Assembly (NCBI RefSeq): GCF_036226505.1
Contig: NZ_CP108484.1
Span: forward strand, 5,022,001 to 5,086,000
Reading direction: 5' to 3'
Length of the DNA: 64,000 nt
DNA from: Kitasatospora sp. NBC_01246
GTDB taxonomy: Bacteria; Actinomycetota; Actinomycetes; Streptomycetales; Streptomycetaceae
The notes under the pieces are model-generated. The model worked only from the letters and a program-made list of their open reading frames with translations. It had not been told where the DNA came from and ran no database searches. Below, in pieces: positions 40,770 to 48,986 of the stretch (its first letter is position 1; each line of letters opens with the position of its first letter). The position numbers and the translations under genes were made by a program.

Positions 40770-41891
40770 GTGAGCAGTAGCGGCCTTATCTACGCCGTCA
40801 TCGTAGGGGCCTGGGCCGCCTATCTGGTGCCGATGTGGCTCCGCAGGCAGGACGAGCTCAACGAGGCGCGCCCGACGGAACGCTTCAGCACCGCCATCCG
40901 CCTGCTGGCCGGGCGTTCGGCGCTGGAGCGGCGGGCGGCCCGGGCCCTGGGCGACGAACCGCGTGACGACGAGCAGAGCGACGACGGCCCTCCCGTACGG
41001 GACGAGGCCGCCCCGGGCGACCCCGGCGCCGGTCCCGACGGCGATCCCGGTGCCGACCGCGCGGGCGGTCCGGGTGCCGACCGCGACGGCGGGACCGCGC
41101 CGGAGCCGGAGCGGCTGCCGGAGGCGGAGCCGGAGCGGCCCGTGCTCCGCGCCCCCGAGCGCCCAACCGGTGCGCGCGGCGGGATCGAGCCCCGGGCTCG
41201 GCTGCTGGCCCGGCGCCGCCGGATGGTCACCGTCCTCTTCCTGGCCTTCGCCCTCGGCGCGGTCGTCGCGGCGGTGTCCGGCCTCGCCTTCCTCTGGGTC
41301 CCGGCCGTGCCGGCGACCCTGCTGACCCTCTACATCGGCCACCTGCGCAAGCTGGAGCGGCTGCGGTACGAGGTGAAGATCGACCGGGTCCGGGCCGCCC
41401 AGGCCGCCGAGCGGCTGCGCAAGCGCGAACAGCAGCGTGCCGAGGCCGGTCCGGCCGAGGAGGCGCCGGAGCGGGCCCCCGAGGCCGCGGAGCCGGCCGG
41501 GCGCGGCCGCTCGCACCTGCGGCTCGCCACCGACCGCGACCGGGCCCCGGAGCCGGCGGGTCCGGCGTCCGCCTCGGCACTGGCGGAGGCGACCGAGCAC
41601 GAGGAGTGGGTCGACGGCATGCGCGAGCGCGGCGCGGCCGGTCCGGACTCCTGGGAGCCCGTGCCCGTCCCGCTGCCGACCTACGTCACGGCTCCGGTGG
41701 CGCCCCGGGTCAGCCGGGGCCTCGACCTGTCGGCCCCCGGCACCTGGACGGCCGGCCGGCCGGCCGAGGCCCGGACCGGAGAGGTCCGTACCGGGGAGGT
41801 CCGGGCGACCGAGGCACGCAACACCCCGCTCTTCGACCAGTACGCCGAGCCCGCCGCCACCGAACCCCGCCGGCGCGCCGCCAACGAGTGA
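40770..41891 (+). CDS. sepX: SepX/GlpR cell-division membrane protein
   Basis: A 373-residue membrane protein. SSSGLIYAVIVGAWAAYLVP is an N-terminal membrane helix and MWLRRQDELNEARPTERFST a very conserved cytoplasmic segment. Two more helices (about 152-190) precede a long charged Ala/Glu-rich tail. This pattern identifies the actinobacterial SepX family, needed for septation in Streptomyces; the corynebacterial homologue GlpR is the membrane receptor of Glp. Start is the GTG at 40770. Co-location with glp supports a Glp-SepX division module. The 150-bp upstream region is A/T-rich and contains the LexA-like site. Confidence 0.88.
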   Translation: MSSSGLIYAVIVGAWAAYLVPMWLRRQDELNEARPTERFSTAIRLLAGRSALERRAARALGDEPRDDEQSDDGPPVRDEAAPGDPGAGPDGDPGADRAGGPGADRDGGTAPEPERLPEAEPERPVLRAPERPTGARGGIEPRARLLARRRRMVTVLFLAFALGAVVAAVSGLAFLWVPAVPATLLTLYIGHLRKLERLRYEVKIDRVRAAQAAERLRKREQQRAEAGPAEEAPERAPEAAEPAGRGRSHLRLATDRDRAPEPAGPASASALAEATEHEEWVDGMRERGAAGPDSWEPVPVPLPTYVTAPVAPRVSRGLDLSAPGTWTAGRPAEARTGEVRTGEVRATEARNTPLFDQYAEPAATEPRRRAANE

Positions 41892-41982
41892 CCGCCCGGG
41901 GGTGCTCCGGCACCCCCGGCCGTCCGGTCCTCCGGGGGTGGTCACGAGCCCCCTCCGAAAGGTGCTAAAGTTTCTTCTCGTT

Positions 41983-42058
<76 letters not shown>

Positions 42059-42064
42059 CAACAG

Positions 42065-42100
42065 GAAGTCCCGCCCGATCGAGAGATCGGGCGGGACTTC
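42065..42100. terminator. 16-bp perfect stem-loop after tRNA-Ala
   Basis: GAAGTCCCGCCCGATC pairs perfectly with GATCGGGCGGGACTTC around a GAGA tetraloop, 9 bp after the tRNA. Confidence 0.88.
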
Positions 42101-42176
42101 TGCGTTGTGCCGGAAGGCGCGGCGGACGGGCGGTCAGCGGGTCGTCACGGGCCGGGAGTTGGGCCTGTGACGATGA

Positions 42177-42626
42177 TCACCTGACCACCACGACGGTGCA
42201 CGGGGCGTGGTGCACGCAGTACTGGGTGACGGTGCCGAGGGCGGCGCCGGGCGGCGCGGCGCGGCCACGGCTGCCGAGGACGAGCACGGCGGCGCCCTCG
42301 GCGGCGCCGGTCAGTGCCGGACCGGGCGCGCCGGCCTTGAGGTGGCGCCGGACGGCGGAGGGCCCGGCCGCGGGTCCGGCGGAGGACAGCGCGGCGGCCA
42401 GGGTCTCGTCGAGGATCCGCGCGGCGTGCCGCTCGGGGCCGAAGCCGTCCAGGGCGGGCGGGACGAGGCCGTGCTCGCCCAGCAGGCAGGGGAACTCCCA
42501 GACGGTCACCGCCTCCAGCGGGCCGCCGGTGACGGCGGCGAGCCGGGCGGCCCAGCGGACGGCGGCGAGGGAGAGCGGGGAGCCGTCCACACCGACCACG
42601 ATCCTGCCGTCCGGCTGCCGGGTCAT
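42177..42626 (-). CDS. Universal stress protein (UspA family)
   Basis: A 149-residue single-domain UspA protein. RIVVGVDGSPLSLAAVRWAA is the start, and VLVLGSRGRAAPPGAALGTV contains the complete G-x2-G-x9-G-T ATP-binding motif, so it should bind ATP. The C-terminal VTQYCVHHAPCTVVVVR is typical. UspA proteins are made in stress and dormancy; in actinobacteria many belong to the DevR regulon, but no DevR box was identified here. It is transcribed toward the tRNA-Ala terminator. Confidence 0.9.
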   Translation of the reverse strand: MTRQPDGRIVVGVDGSPLSLAAVRWAARLAAVTGGPLEAVTVWEFPCLLGEHGLVPPALDGFGPERHAARILDETLAAALSSAGPAAGPSAVRRHLKAGAPGPALTGAAEGAAVLVLGSRGRAAPPGAALGTVTQYCVHHAPCTVVVVR

Positions 42627-42719
42627 CTTTCGAGCGTAGAGCGGTGCCGCCGGACCGGCGAGACGGCCGAGGGCCGACCGGAGAGACTCCGGCCGGCCCT
42701 CGGGAGGTGTCGGGTGCCG

Positions 42720-43598
42720 TCAGGGCTGGCCCGAGCCCGCGTACGGGCCCGGCTGCGGGGCACCGGCCTGCGGCGGCACGGAGCCGTAGCGGGCCGGCCG
42801 GCGGCCGTGCGGGTGGCGGGTGAGGGTGTAGCCGGCGACCCCGGCGAGGGCCGCCAGCACGCCGCCGGCCAGGGTCCAGAACCACCGGCTGTTCCAGCCG
42901 GAGAACCAGCCGGTGTACCAGTGCTCCTCGGCCTCCTCGGGGGCGGCCGCCTTGGCGGTCGCGGCGCCGCCGCCGACCGGCGGGACCAGCGGGGCCTTCA
43001 GCTCCCCGCCCTCCGGCTGGGCGTTGTCGGCGTCGCCCTTGGCGCTGACGTGCAGCTGGACGGAGGCGGCGAGGCCGAGGTCCGGCTGCGGGGCGTCGGC
43101 GAGCGAGAGCCGTACGTAGTAGGTGCCGGGCAGCGGGTCCCCGGACCATGGCTCGGCCCAGGAGCGGACCTCGCGCAGCGTGCAGCTGAGCGCGAGCGAG
43201 GCGGCGGCCGGGTCGGCGGTGGCGTTCTGGGTGCCGGCGGTGCAGGACTGGCGGCGGCGCAGCCCGTCGAACACCTCGACGCTCCAGGTCTGCGGGCCGT
43301 GCCGGTCGGCGGAGGGGGCCAGGCCGACGGTCAGGCCGACCGTCGCGGTCTGGCCCTCGGAGGCGCCGAACGCCCAGTACAGGTAGTCGCCGGTGGAGGC
43401 GGCGACGTTGGCGTCCTGGCCGGGGGCCAGGTTGATGGCGGTCAGGAAGGACGTTCCGGCCTTGGTGGCCGGGGCGGGCGTCCCGCTCGCGCTGGCGGAG
43501 GGGGACGGTGAGGCGGCGGAGGCCGCGGGGGCCGCCAGCACCAGGGCGGGGAGCAGGGCGAGCGCGGCGAGCGCGGCGCGGGTCGTCGAGGTACGCAT
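42720..43598 (-). CDS. Secreted protein with C-terminal membrane anchor
   Basis: A 292-residue exported protein. A signal peptide (RTSTTRAALAALALLPALVL, ending near AASAA at residue 28) is followed by a Ser/Thr/Pro linker, a beta-rich extracellular domain of about 180 residues with paired Cys (SCTAGTQ and LSCTLRE), one C-terminal transmembrane helix (FWTLAGGVLAALAGVAGYTL, about 237-256) and a Pro/Gly-rich cytoplasmic tail. No family is recognised. Its start is 2 bp after the stop of the VWA-protein gene on the same strand, and both share the same topology, so they probably form an envelope complex. Confidence 0.75.
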   Translation of the reverse strand: MRTSTTRAALAALALLPALVLAAPAASAASPSPSASASGTPAPATKAGTSFLTAINLAPGQDANVAASTGDYLYWAFGASEGQTATVGLTVGLAPSADRHGPQTWSVEVFDGLRRRQSCTAGTQNATADPAAASLALSCTLREVRSWAEPWSGDPLPGTYYVRLSLADAPQPDLGLAASVQLHVSAKGDADNAQPEGGELKAPLVPPVGGGAATAKAAAPEEAEEHWYTGWFSGWNSRWFWTLAGGVLAALAGVAGYTLTRHPHGRRPARYGSVPPQAGAPQPGPYAGSGQP

Positions 43599-43600
43599 GG

Positions 43601-44920
43601 TCAGTTCTCCCGCCAGACAGCGATCCGCCAGCGTGCGATCCAGCCGAACAGCAGGCCGGTCAGCAGGCCGGCCAGGGTGAGCACCAGCAGCAGGATCCAG
43701 CCGCGGCCGAGACCCATCGCCGGGCCGTCCGGGGCGGGCGAGGCGGCGGACAGGTCGACCGTCAGCTCCAGCGGCAGGCCGGGGTCGGCCTGGACGCCGG
43801 GCAGGGCGGCCAGCGAGTTGCTGACGACCAGGCAGACGGTGGTCTCCGGCTTGCCGCTCGGCGAGGCGGACGGCGTCGCGGAGGCGTAGCCCTTGGAGTC
43901 GTCGGTGGACCAGCGCAGACCGGTGGAGATCACGTCGGTCCGGCCGCTGCCGGCGTCGGTGCCGCGGACCAGTTCCTGGCCGGTGGCGCTGGTGGCCTGG
44001 AGCAGGACGCCGTAGTCACGGGCGACACCGCGGTCCAGGGCGACGCTGACCGAGGCGCGCAGCTCCTGCCCGGCCTTGACCGGGACGCGGTAGACCCGGT
44101 GCTCGGAGAACTTCTCCCGGTCGCTGTAGACACCGGGGGTGAGGACGGGCGCGCTCTCGCACTTGTCGGTGCCCGCCGTCTTGACCGGCGCCACCGTGTA
44201 GGTGTCGTTGGAGCGGTCCACCAGCTGCTTCACCTTGTCGGTGAGCTGCTCCTGGGTGCGGACGTCGGTGTAGGTGCCGCCGGTCGCGTTGGCGATGCAG
44301 AGCAACTGCTGGCGGGTCTTGTCGTCGTGCGCCAGGCCGAGGGTGTCGATCACCAGGTGGATGCCCTGGGCGGCGAGTTCACGGGCCACGTCGCACGGGT
44401 CCGGCGGGGCGCAGGAGTCCTCGCCGTCGGTGATCAGCACCACCCGGCGGGTGGTCTCGCCCTTGCCGAGGTCCTGCGCGGCACCGCGCAGGGCCAGGCC
44501 GATCGGGGTCCAGCCGGTCGGGCGCAGGGTGGCGACCGCGGTCTTGGCCTCGACCTTGTTGGTCTTGCCGACCGGGAAGAGCTGCTTGGTGTCCAGGCAG
44601 CCCTGGGCCTTGTCGGCCTCGCCGGGGACGTTGGCGCCCAGCGTGCGGATGCCGAAGTCGGTCTCCGGGGGCAGGGCGTCGATCACCTCGTTCAGGGATT
44701 GCTGGGCCACCGCGATGCGGCTCTTGCCCTGGATGTCGGTGGCTCGCATCGAGCCGCTGACGTCCAGGACGAGGTCGACCCGGGGGGCTTCCTTGCCGGC
44801 GTTGCCGGCTGATGGTTCGTCGGCATGGGCGGGCAGGCCGCTGAGCAGCGCGCCGCCTGTTATCGCCAGGGCGGCCAGCAGGCTGCCGAGCCTGGCCTTC
44901 GGGCGTCGTCCGGTAGTCAC
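43601..44920 (-). CDS. Secreted VWA-domain protein with membrane anchor
   Basis: A 439-residue protein with a signal peptide (LGSLLAALAITGGALLSGLP, then AHADE), a von Willebrand factor A domain (about 45-240), a beta-rich second domain and a C-terminal helix (GWILLLVLTLAGLLTGLLFG). The metal-ion-dependent adhesion site is complete: LVLDVSGSMRATD, the Thr of TGWTPIG and VLITDGEDSC. It should bind a ligand outside the cell. A TAGGAT -10 box (44928-44933) ends seven bases before a GTG at 44920, giving a leaderless start; the ATG at 44941 lies upstream of that -10. It is the first gene of a two-gene unit. Confidence 0.83.
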   Translation of the reverse strand: MTTGRRPKARLGSLLAALAITGGALLSGLPAHADEPSAGNAGKEAPRVDLVLDVSGSMRATDIQGKSRIAVAQQSLNEVIDALPPETDFGIRTLGANVPGEADKAQGCLDTKQLFPVGKTNKVEAKTAVATLRPTGWTPIGLALRGAAQDLGKGETTRRVVLITDGEDSCAPPDPCDVARELAAQGIHLVIDTLGLAHDDKTRQQLLCIANATGGTYTDVRTQEQLTDKVKQLVDRSNDTYTVAPVKTAGTDKCESAPVLTPGVYSDREKFSEHRVYRVPVKAGQELRASVSVALDRGVARDYGVLLQATSATGQELVRGTDAGSGRTDVISTGLRWSTDDSKGYASATPSASPSGKPETTVCLVVSNSLAALPGVQADPGLPLELTVDLSAASPAPDGPAMGLGRGWILLLVLTLAGLLTGLLFGWIARWRIAVWREN

Positions 44921-45257
44921 CCGCCCGATCCTAGGGATCATCAGTTCGCCATGGCCAACGCGGTCCGGTGCACGGGCCGCCGGACTCCGGCGCGAACTCC
45001 CGGGCGCCGGTGGGACATCGGCCGCCGGTTGCCGAGGCGTGCGCCGCCCGGGTCGGGGCGGGCGCCGGTCGGACGGCCGGCGGCGGGAGCGGTGGCGGGG
45101 CCGGGCGGCGGTGCGGGTGACGGCGGGCCGGTTCGACGGGGCGGGACACACCGGCCGCAAGAGCCCATATCTGCGGATAGCGCTCGTTAGGGTGACGAAC
45201 CGGGGCACCGGCGCCCGCGCCCGGCCGGTACGTCCGACGGATTGGAAGGACCAGCGC
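44921..45257. other. 337-bp divergent promoter region
   Basis: Serves the leftward VWA unit and the rightward DUF1269 gene. It contains TAGGAT (44928-44933, minus strand) and, for the plus strand, TAGGGT at about 45188. A CCGCA/TGCGG dyad lies near 45155-45175. No gene was supported. Confidence 0.5.
44928..44933 (-). promoter_or_regulatory. -10 box (TAGGAT) of the VWA gene
   Basis: TAGGAT on the minus strand, seven bases before the GTG at 44920, the spacing of a leaderless transcript. Confidence 0.5.
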
Positions 45258-45782
45258 ATGAGCAATCTCTTCGCGATCGCCTACCCGGATCTGGCCACCG
45301 CCCAGGCGGTGCGCAACGAGGCGGTCGGACTGCAGACCCAGAAGCTGATCGACCTGGAGGACGCGGTCGTCGTGGAACGCCGCGAGGACGGCAGGATCAA
45401 GCTGCACCAGCAGGTCAGCACCACGGGTGCGGGCGCCGCCTCGGGAGCGCTCTGGGGCGGCGTCATCGGTCTGCTGTTCTTCATGCCGCTGCTCGGCGCG
45501 GCGGTGGGCGGCGCCGCCGGCGCGGCGGTCGGCGCCTCCACCGACATCGGGGTGGACGACGACTTCATGCGCGAGGTCGCCGAGCACCTCCAGCCGGGCA
45601 CCGCCGCGGTGTTCCTGCTGGTCCGCCGGGCCACGGCCGACAAGGTCGTGCCGGCGCTGGCCCGCTACGGCGGCCGGATCATCCAGACCTCGCTCTCCGC
45701 CGGGGCCGAGGCCGAACTCAGGGCCACCGTCGAGGCGTCCCGGGTGCAGCCCGCCCCGGCCTCCGCCCCGGCCTCCGCCTGA
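45258..45782 (+). CDS. DUF1269-family membrane protein
   Basis: A 174-residue protein of the DUF1269 group. NLFAIAYPDLATAQAVRNEA opens an alpha/beta part, and GALWGGVIGLLFFMPLLGAA with GGAAGAAVGASTDIGVDDDF forms a glycine-rich membrane hairpin, followed by a second alpha/beta half (GTAAVFLLVRRATADKVVPA). This GxxxG glycine-zipper arrangement is standard. Function is unknown; members are often stress-induced. GGAAGGA precedes the ATG at 45258. It lies 79 bp upstream of the SEDS gene on the same strand. Confidence 0.88.
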   Translation: MSNLFAIAYPDLATAQAVRNEAVGLQTQKLIDLEDAVVVERREDGRIKLHQQVSTTGAGAASGALWGGVIGLLFFMPLLGAAVGGAAGAAVGASTDIGVDDDFMREVAEHLQPGTAAVFLLVRRATADKVVPALARYGGRIIQTSLSAGAEAELRATVEASRVQPAPASAPASA

Positions 45783-45861
45783 GCCGCACCCGCCGGGCCG
45801 GCCGCCCCGGCCGTCGTTCCGTCAGCAGCACACCCGCGCAGCAGGACACCCAGGACGGTCC

Positions 45862-47211
45862 GTGGCGACACCCTCCGCCGTGACGAGAACCGCCGGCCGG
45901 CCCCGCCGGACGGTGCGGACCCGGCGCAACACCGAGCTCGCGCTGGTCCTGGCCGCCGTGCTGATCGCCGTCCTCGGCTACGCCGAGGTCGGGGTCAACA
46001 TCGACGGCACGGTCCCCGCCGACGCGGCCGAGTACGGCGCCGCGCTCGGCGTGCTCGCGCTGCTGGCGCACGCCGTGGTGCGCTGGCGGGCGCGGTACGC
46101 CGATCCGCTGCCGCTGCCGATCGGCGTGCTGCTCAACGGGATCGGACTGGTCGTCATCTACCGGCTGGACCGGGCCACTCCCGGCGGCGGCGCGGCCCCC
46201 ACCCAGCTGCTCTGGTCCACGCTCGGGGTGGCGCTGTTCATCGCGGTGGTGGTGCTGCTGCGCGACCACAAGCGGCTGCGGCGCTACGCGTACATCGGCG
46301 CCCTGGTGGCGCTGGTGCTGCTGGTGCTGCCGATCTTCTTCCCGCCGGTGTACGGCTCGCGGATCTGGATCACCGTCGGACCGCTCTCGTTCCAGCCGGG
46401 CGAGTTCGCCAAGATCCTGCTGGCGGTCTTCTTCGCCGCCTACCTGGCGGTCCACCGGGACGCGCTGGCGCTGACCGGCCGCCGGGTGCTCGGGTTCCAG
46501 CTGCCGCGCGGGCGGGTGCTCGGGCCGGTCCTGCTGATCTGGGCGGCCTTCGTGGGCGTCCTCGTCCTGGAGACCGACCTCGGCACCTCGCTGCTCTTCT
46601 TCGGCCTCTTCGTGGTCATGCTCTACGTGGCGACCGCGCGCAGCGGGTGGATCGCCATCGGGCTGTTCCTGGCCGCGGTGGCCGCGGTCGGGGTCGGCTG
46701 GCTCTCGCCGCACGTGCACAGCCGGGTCAACGACTGGCTGGACCCGCTCGGCTCGATCGCCGAGGGGCGGGGCGCCAACCAGATCGCCCAGTCGCTGTTC
46801 GCCTTCGCCTGGGGCGGGGAGCTGGGCAGCGGCCTCGGCAACGGGCACTCCGTGCTGATCGGGTTCGCGGCCAAGTCCGACTTCATCCTCGCGACCATCG
46901 GCGAGGAGCTGGGGCTGACCGGGCTGATCGCACTGTTCCTGCTGTACGCGCTGCTGGTCGCCCGGGGCTTTCGCACCGGCATCGCGCTGCGGGACCCGTT
47001 CGGCCGGCTGCTCGCGATCGGGCTGGCGTCGATCGTCGGCCTCCAGGTGTTCGTGGTGGCCGGCGGGGTGCTCGACCTCATCCCGCTGACCGGGATGACG
47101 CTCCCGTTCGTCGCCCAGGGAGGCTCCTCGGTGGTCACCAACTGGATCATCGTCGCGCTGCTGGTGCGGATGAGCGACATCGCCCGCCGCCCGTCCGCCG
47201 GGGAGGTCTGA
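45862..47211 (+). CDS. FtsW/RodA/SpoVE-family SEDS glycosyltransferase
   Basis: A 449-residue polytopic protein with about ten to twelve helices. GRVLGPVLLIWAAFVGVLVL, LETDLGTSLLFFGLFVVMLY and AQGGSSVVTNWIIVALLVR mark the SEDS family; the conserved Asp in ETDLGTS is the catalytic position. It polymerises lipid II glycan strands. The GTG at 45862 follows AGGACGG. Its stop overlaps the ATG of the class B PBP (TGATG), the usual SEDS-PBP pairing. It is probably one of several in the genome; no pknB or FHA genes adjoin it, so this is not the oriC-linked copy. Confidence 0.93.
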   Translation: MATPSAVTRTAGRPRRTVRTRRNTELALVLAAVLIAVLGYAEVGVNIDGTVPADAAEYGAALGVLALLAHAVVRWRARYADPLPLPIGVLLNGIGLVVIYRLDRATPGGGAAPTQLLWSTLGVALFIAVVVLLRDHKRLRRYAYIGALVALVLLVLPIFFPPVYGSRIWITVGPLSFQPGEFAKILLAVFFAAYLAVHRDALALTGRRVLGFQLPRGRVLGPVLLIWAAFVGVLVLETDLGTSLLFFGLFVVMLYVATARSGWIAIGLFLAAVAAVGVGWLSPHVHSRVNDWLDPLGSIAEGRGANQIAQSLFAFAWGGELGSGLGNGHSVLIGFAAKSDFILATIGEELGLTGLIALFLLYALLVARGFRTGIALRDPFGRLLAIGLASIVGLQVFVVAGGVLDLIPLTGMTLPFVAQGGSSVVTNWIIVALLVRMSDIARRPSAGEV

Positions 47212-48719
47212 TGGCGCTCGGCCGCTCCCGGGGCGGCGGGCCGCAGGGCCGGCCGGGGATCTCCGTCACCGGCCGCCGCGCGGGCACCTTCTGCCTGCTG
47301 CTGACCGTGGCGCTGTGCGTCCAGGCCACCCGGGTCCAGGTGTTCCGGGCCGACGAGCTGGACCACAACCCGGCCAACCAGCGGCTCACCATCGAGCGGT
47401 ACTCCCAGCCGCGCGGCAACCTGCTGGTCGGCGCCGACAGCGTCACCGGCTCCGAACCCACCGGCGGCCGGTACGACTACAAGCGCACCTACACCGACGG
47501 CCCGCTGTACGCCGCCGTCACCGGGTACTCCTCGCAGGCCTACGGGAACACCCAGCTGGAGGGGACGGAGGACGACCTGCTCTCCGGGACGGACAGCCGG
47601 CTGGCGAGCTGGGCGGTCTGGGACGCCGTCGCCCGCAAGCAGAACCCCGGCGGGGACGTCTACACGACCATCGACCGGGCCGCCCAGCAGGCCGCGATGC
47701 GCGGACTCGGCGGGCAGCAGGGCGCGGTCGCCGCGATCGAGCCCGCCACCGGCCGGATCCTGGCGCTGGCCAGCACCCCCTCGTACGACCCGGGCAGCTT
47801 CGCGGGCTCCTCCGCGGTCGACCAGGAGGCCTGGAACCGGCTGCAGGCCGACGCCGACCAGCCGATGCTCAACCGGGCGCTGCGCCAGACCTACCCGCCC
47901 GGCTCGACCTTCAAGGTGGTCACCGCCGCGGCCGCGCTGCAGCACGGCGTCGTCACGGACCCGGACGCGCCGACCGGCGCGCCCTACCCGTACGTCCTGC
48001 CGGGGACCACGACGCCGCTGGTCAACGACACCCCGGTGTGCGACGAGCCGGGGCAGTCGCTGGACACCGCGATGGTCCACAGCTGCAACAGCGTGCTGGG
48101 CTACCTCGGGGTGCAGGTCGGGCTGGAGCGGATGGTGGAGACGGCCGCGGACTTCGGCTTCAACGACCCGAGGCTGGACGTCCCGGTCCGGCCGGCCCGC
48201 TCCAACTTCGACACCCGGATGAACGAGTCCCAGCTGGCGCTCTCCTCGATCGGCCAGTTCGACACCGCGGCCACCCCGCTGGTGATGGCGATGGTCGCGG
48301 CCGGGGTCGCCAACAACGGCGCCGTGATGCGTCCACAGCTTGTGGACAAGCTGACCAAGCAGGACGGCACCACCGTGCAGCTGATGCGCCCGGCCGCGTA
48401 CCGGCAGGCGATGAGCCCGGCGGTGGCCGGGCAGGTGCAGCGACTGATGACCGACGTGGTGGAGAACGGCACCGGGCGCAACGCGCGGATCGGCGGGGCG
48501 GTGGTCGGGGGGAAGACCGGCACCGCCCAGCACGGGGTGGACAACTCCGGGACGCCCTACGCCTGGTTCATCGCCTGGGCCAAGCCGGCCGGCTCCGGCG
48601 CGGTGGCGCCGGTGGCGGTCGCGGTCGTGATCGCGGACAGCGACGCGACCGATGTCACCGGCGGCGCGCTGGCGGCACCGATCGCCCGGTCGGTGATGCA
48701 GGCCGTCCTCGGGCGGTGA
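47211..48719 (+). CDS. Class B penicillin-binding protein (PbpA-like)
   Basis: A 502-residue transpeptidase paired with the SEDS gene. After the membrane helix (GTFCLLLTVALCVQATRVQV) come a pedestal domain and the transpeptidase domain: SxxK in YPPGSTFKVVT (nucleophile Ser near residue 236), SxN in HSCNSVLG and KTG in GGKTGTAQHG. It cross-links the glycan made by its SEDS partner. GGGAGG lies four bases before the ATG. Length matches the PbpA/PBPA group. No terminator was evident before the permease gene. Confidence 0.94.
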   Translation: MALGRSRGGGPQGRPGISVTGRRAGTFCLLLTVALCVQATRVQVFRADELDHNPANQRLTIERYSQPRGNLLVGADSVTGSEPTGGRYDYKRTYTDGPLYAAVTGYSSQAYGNTQLEGTEDDLLSGTDSRLASWAVWDAVARKQNPGGDVYTTIDRAAQQAAMRGLGGQQGAVAAIEPATGRILALASTPSYDPGSFAGSSAVDQEAWNRLQADADQPMLNRALRQTYPPGSTFKVVTAAAALQHGVVTDPDAPTGAPYPYVLPGTTTPLVNDTPVCDEPGQSLDTAMVHSCNSVLGYLGVQVGLERMVETAADFGFNDPRLDVPVRPARSNFDTRMNESQLALSSIGQFDTAATPLVMAMVAAGVANNGAVMRPQLVDKLTKQDGTTVQLMRPAAYRQAMSPAVAGQVQRLMTDVVENGTGRNARIGGAVVGGKTGTAQHGVDNSGTPYAWFIAWAKPAGSGAVAPVAVAVVIADSDATDVTGGALAAPIARSVMQAVLGR

Positions 48720-48811
48720 GGGGCGGAACGGCCCGTGCGCCGGGAGCACGTCGCTGACCTGCGGCTTAGCGGCTCGGTCCAAGATCCGCCGTTTGCGAAG
48801 TGTCCGGTTTG

Positions 48812-48876
48812 TGCATGCCAGTGCGACGATTCGTACAATGCGCACCGCGCGACTGTTCGTTTGCGACACTGGTGCA
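48812..48876. repeat. Inverted repeat in the permease promoter region
   Basis: TGCATGCCAGTG (48812-48823) is inverted as CACTGGTGCA (48867-48876) with one 2-base gap, about 43 bp apart, around a TACAAT box. A GTTTGCGA word flanks both arms as a direct repeat (about 48791 and 48859). Candidate regulator-binding or RNA structure. Confidence 0.4.
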
Positions 48877-48986
48877 TTCGCGGGGTACTGTCCCATCTTT
48901 GTTCGGTTGGTCCCCGATGGCACCCCACGGCGCGTCGAGTGACCGGCCGCTAGGACACCCTCCCTCGCCCAGCAAGGATCCTCGTT

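Noticed and set aside
45862..48719. SEDS-PBP pair as the oriC-linked pknB cluster
   Set aside because: No FHA, PP2C or kinase genes flank it.
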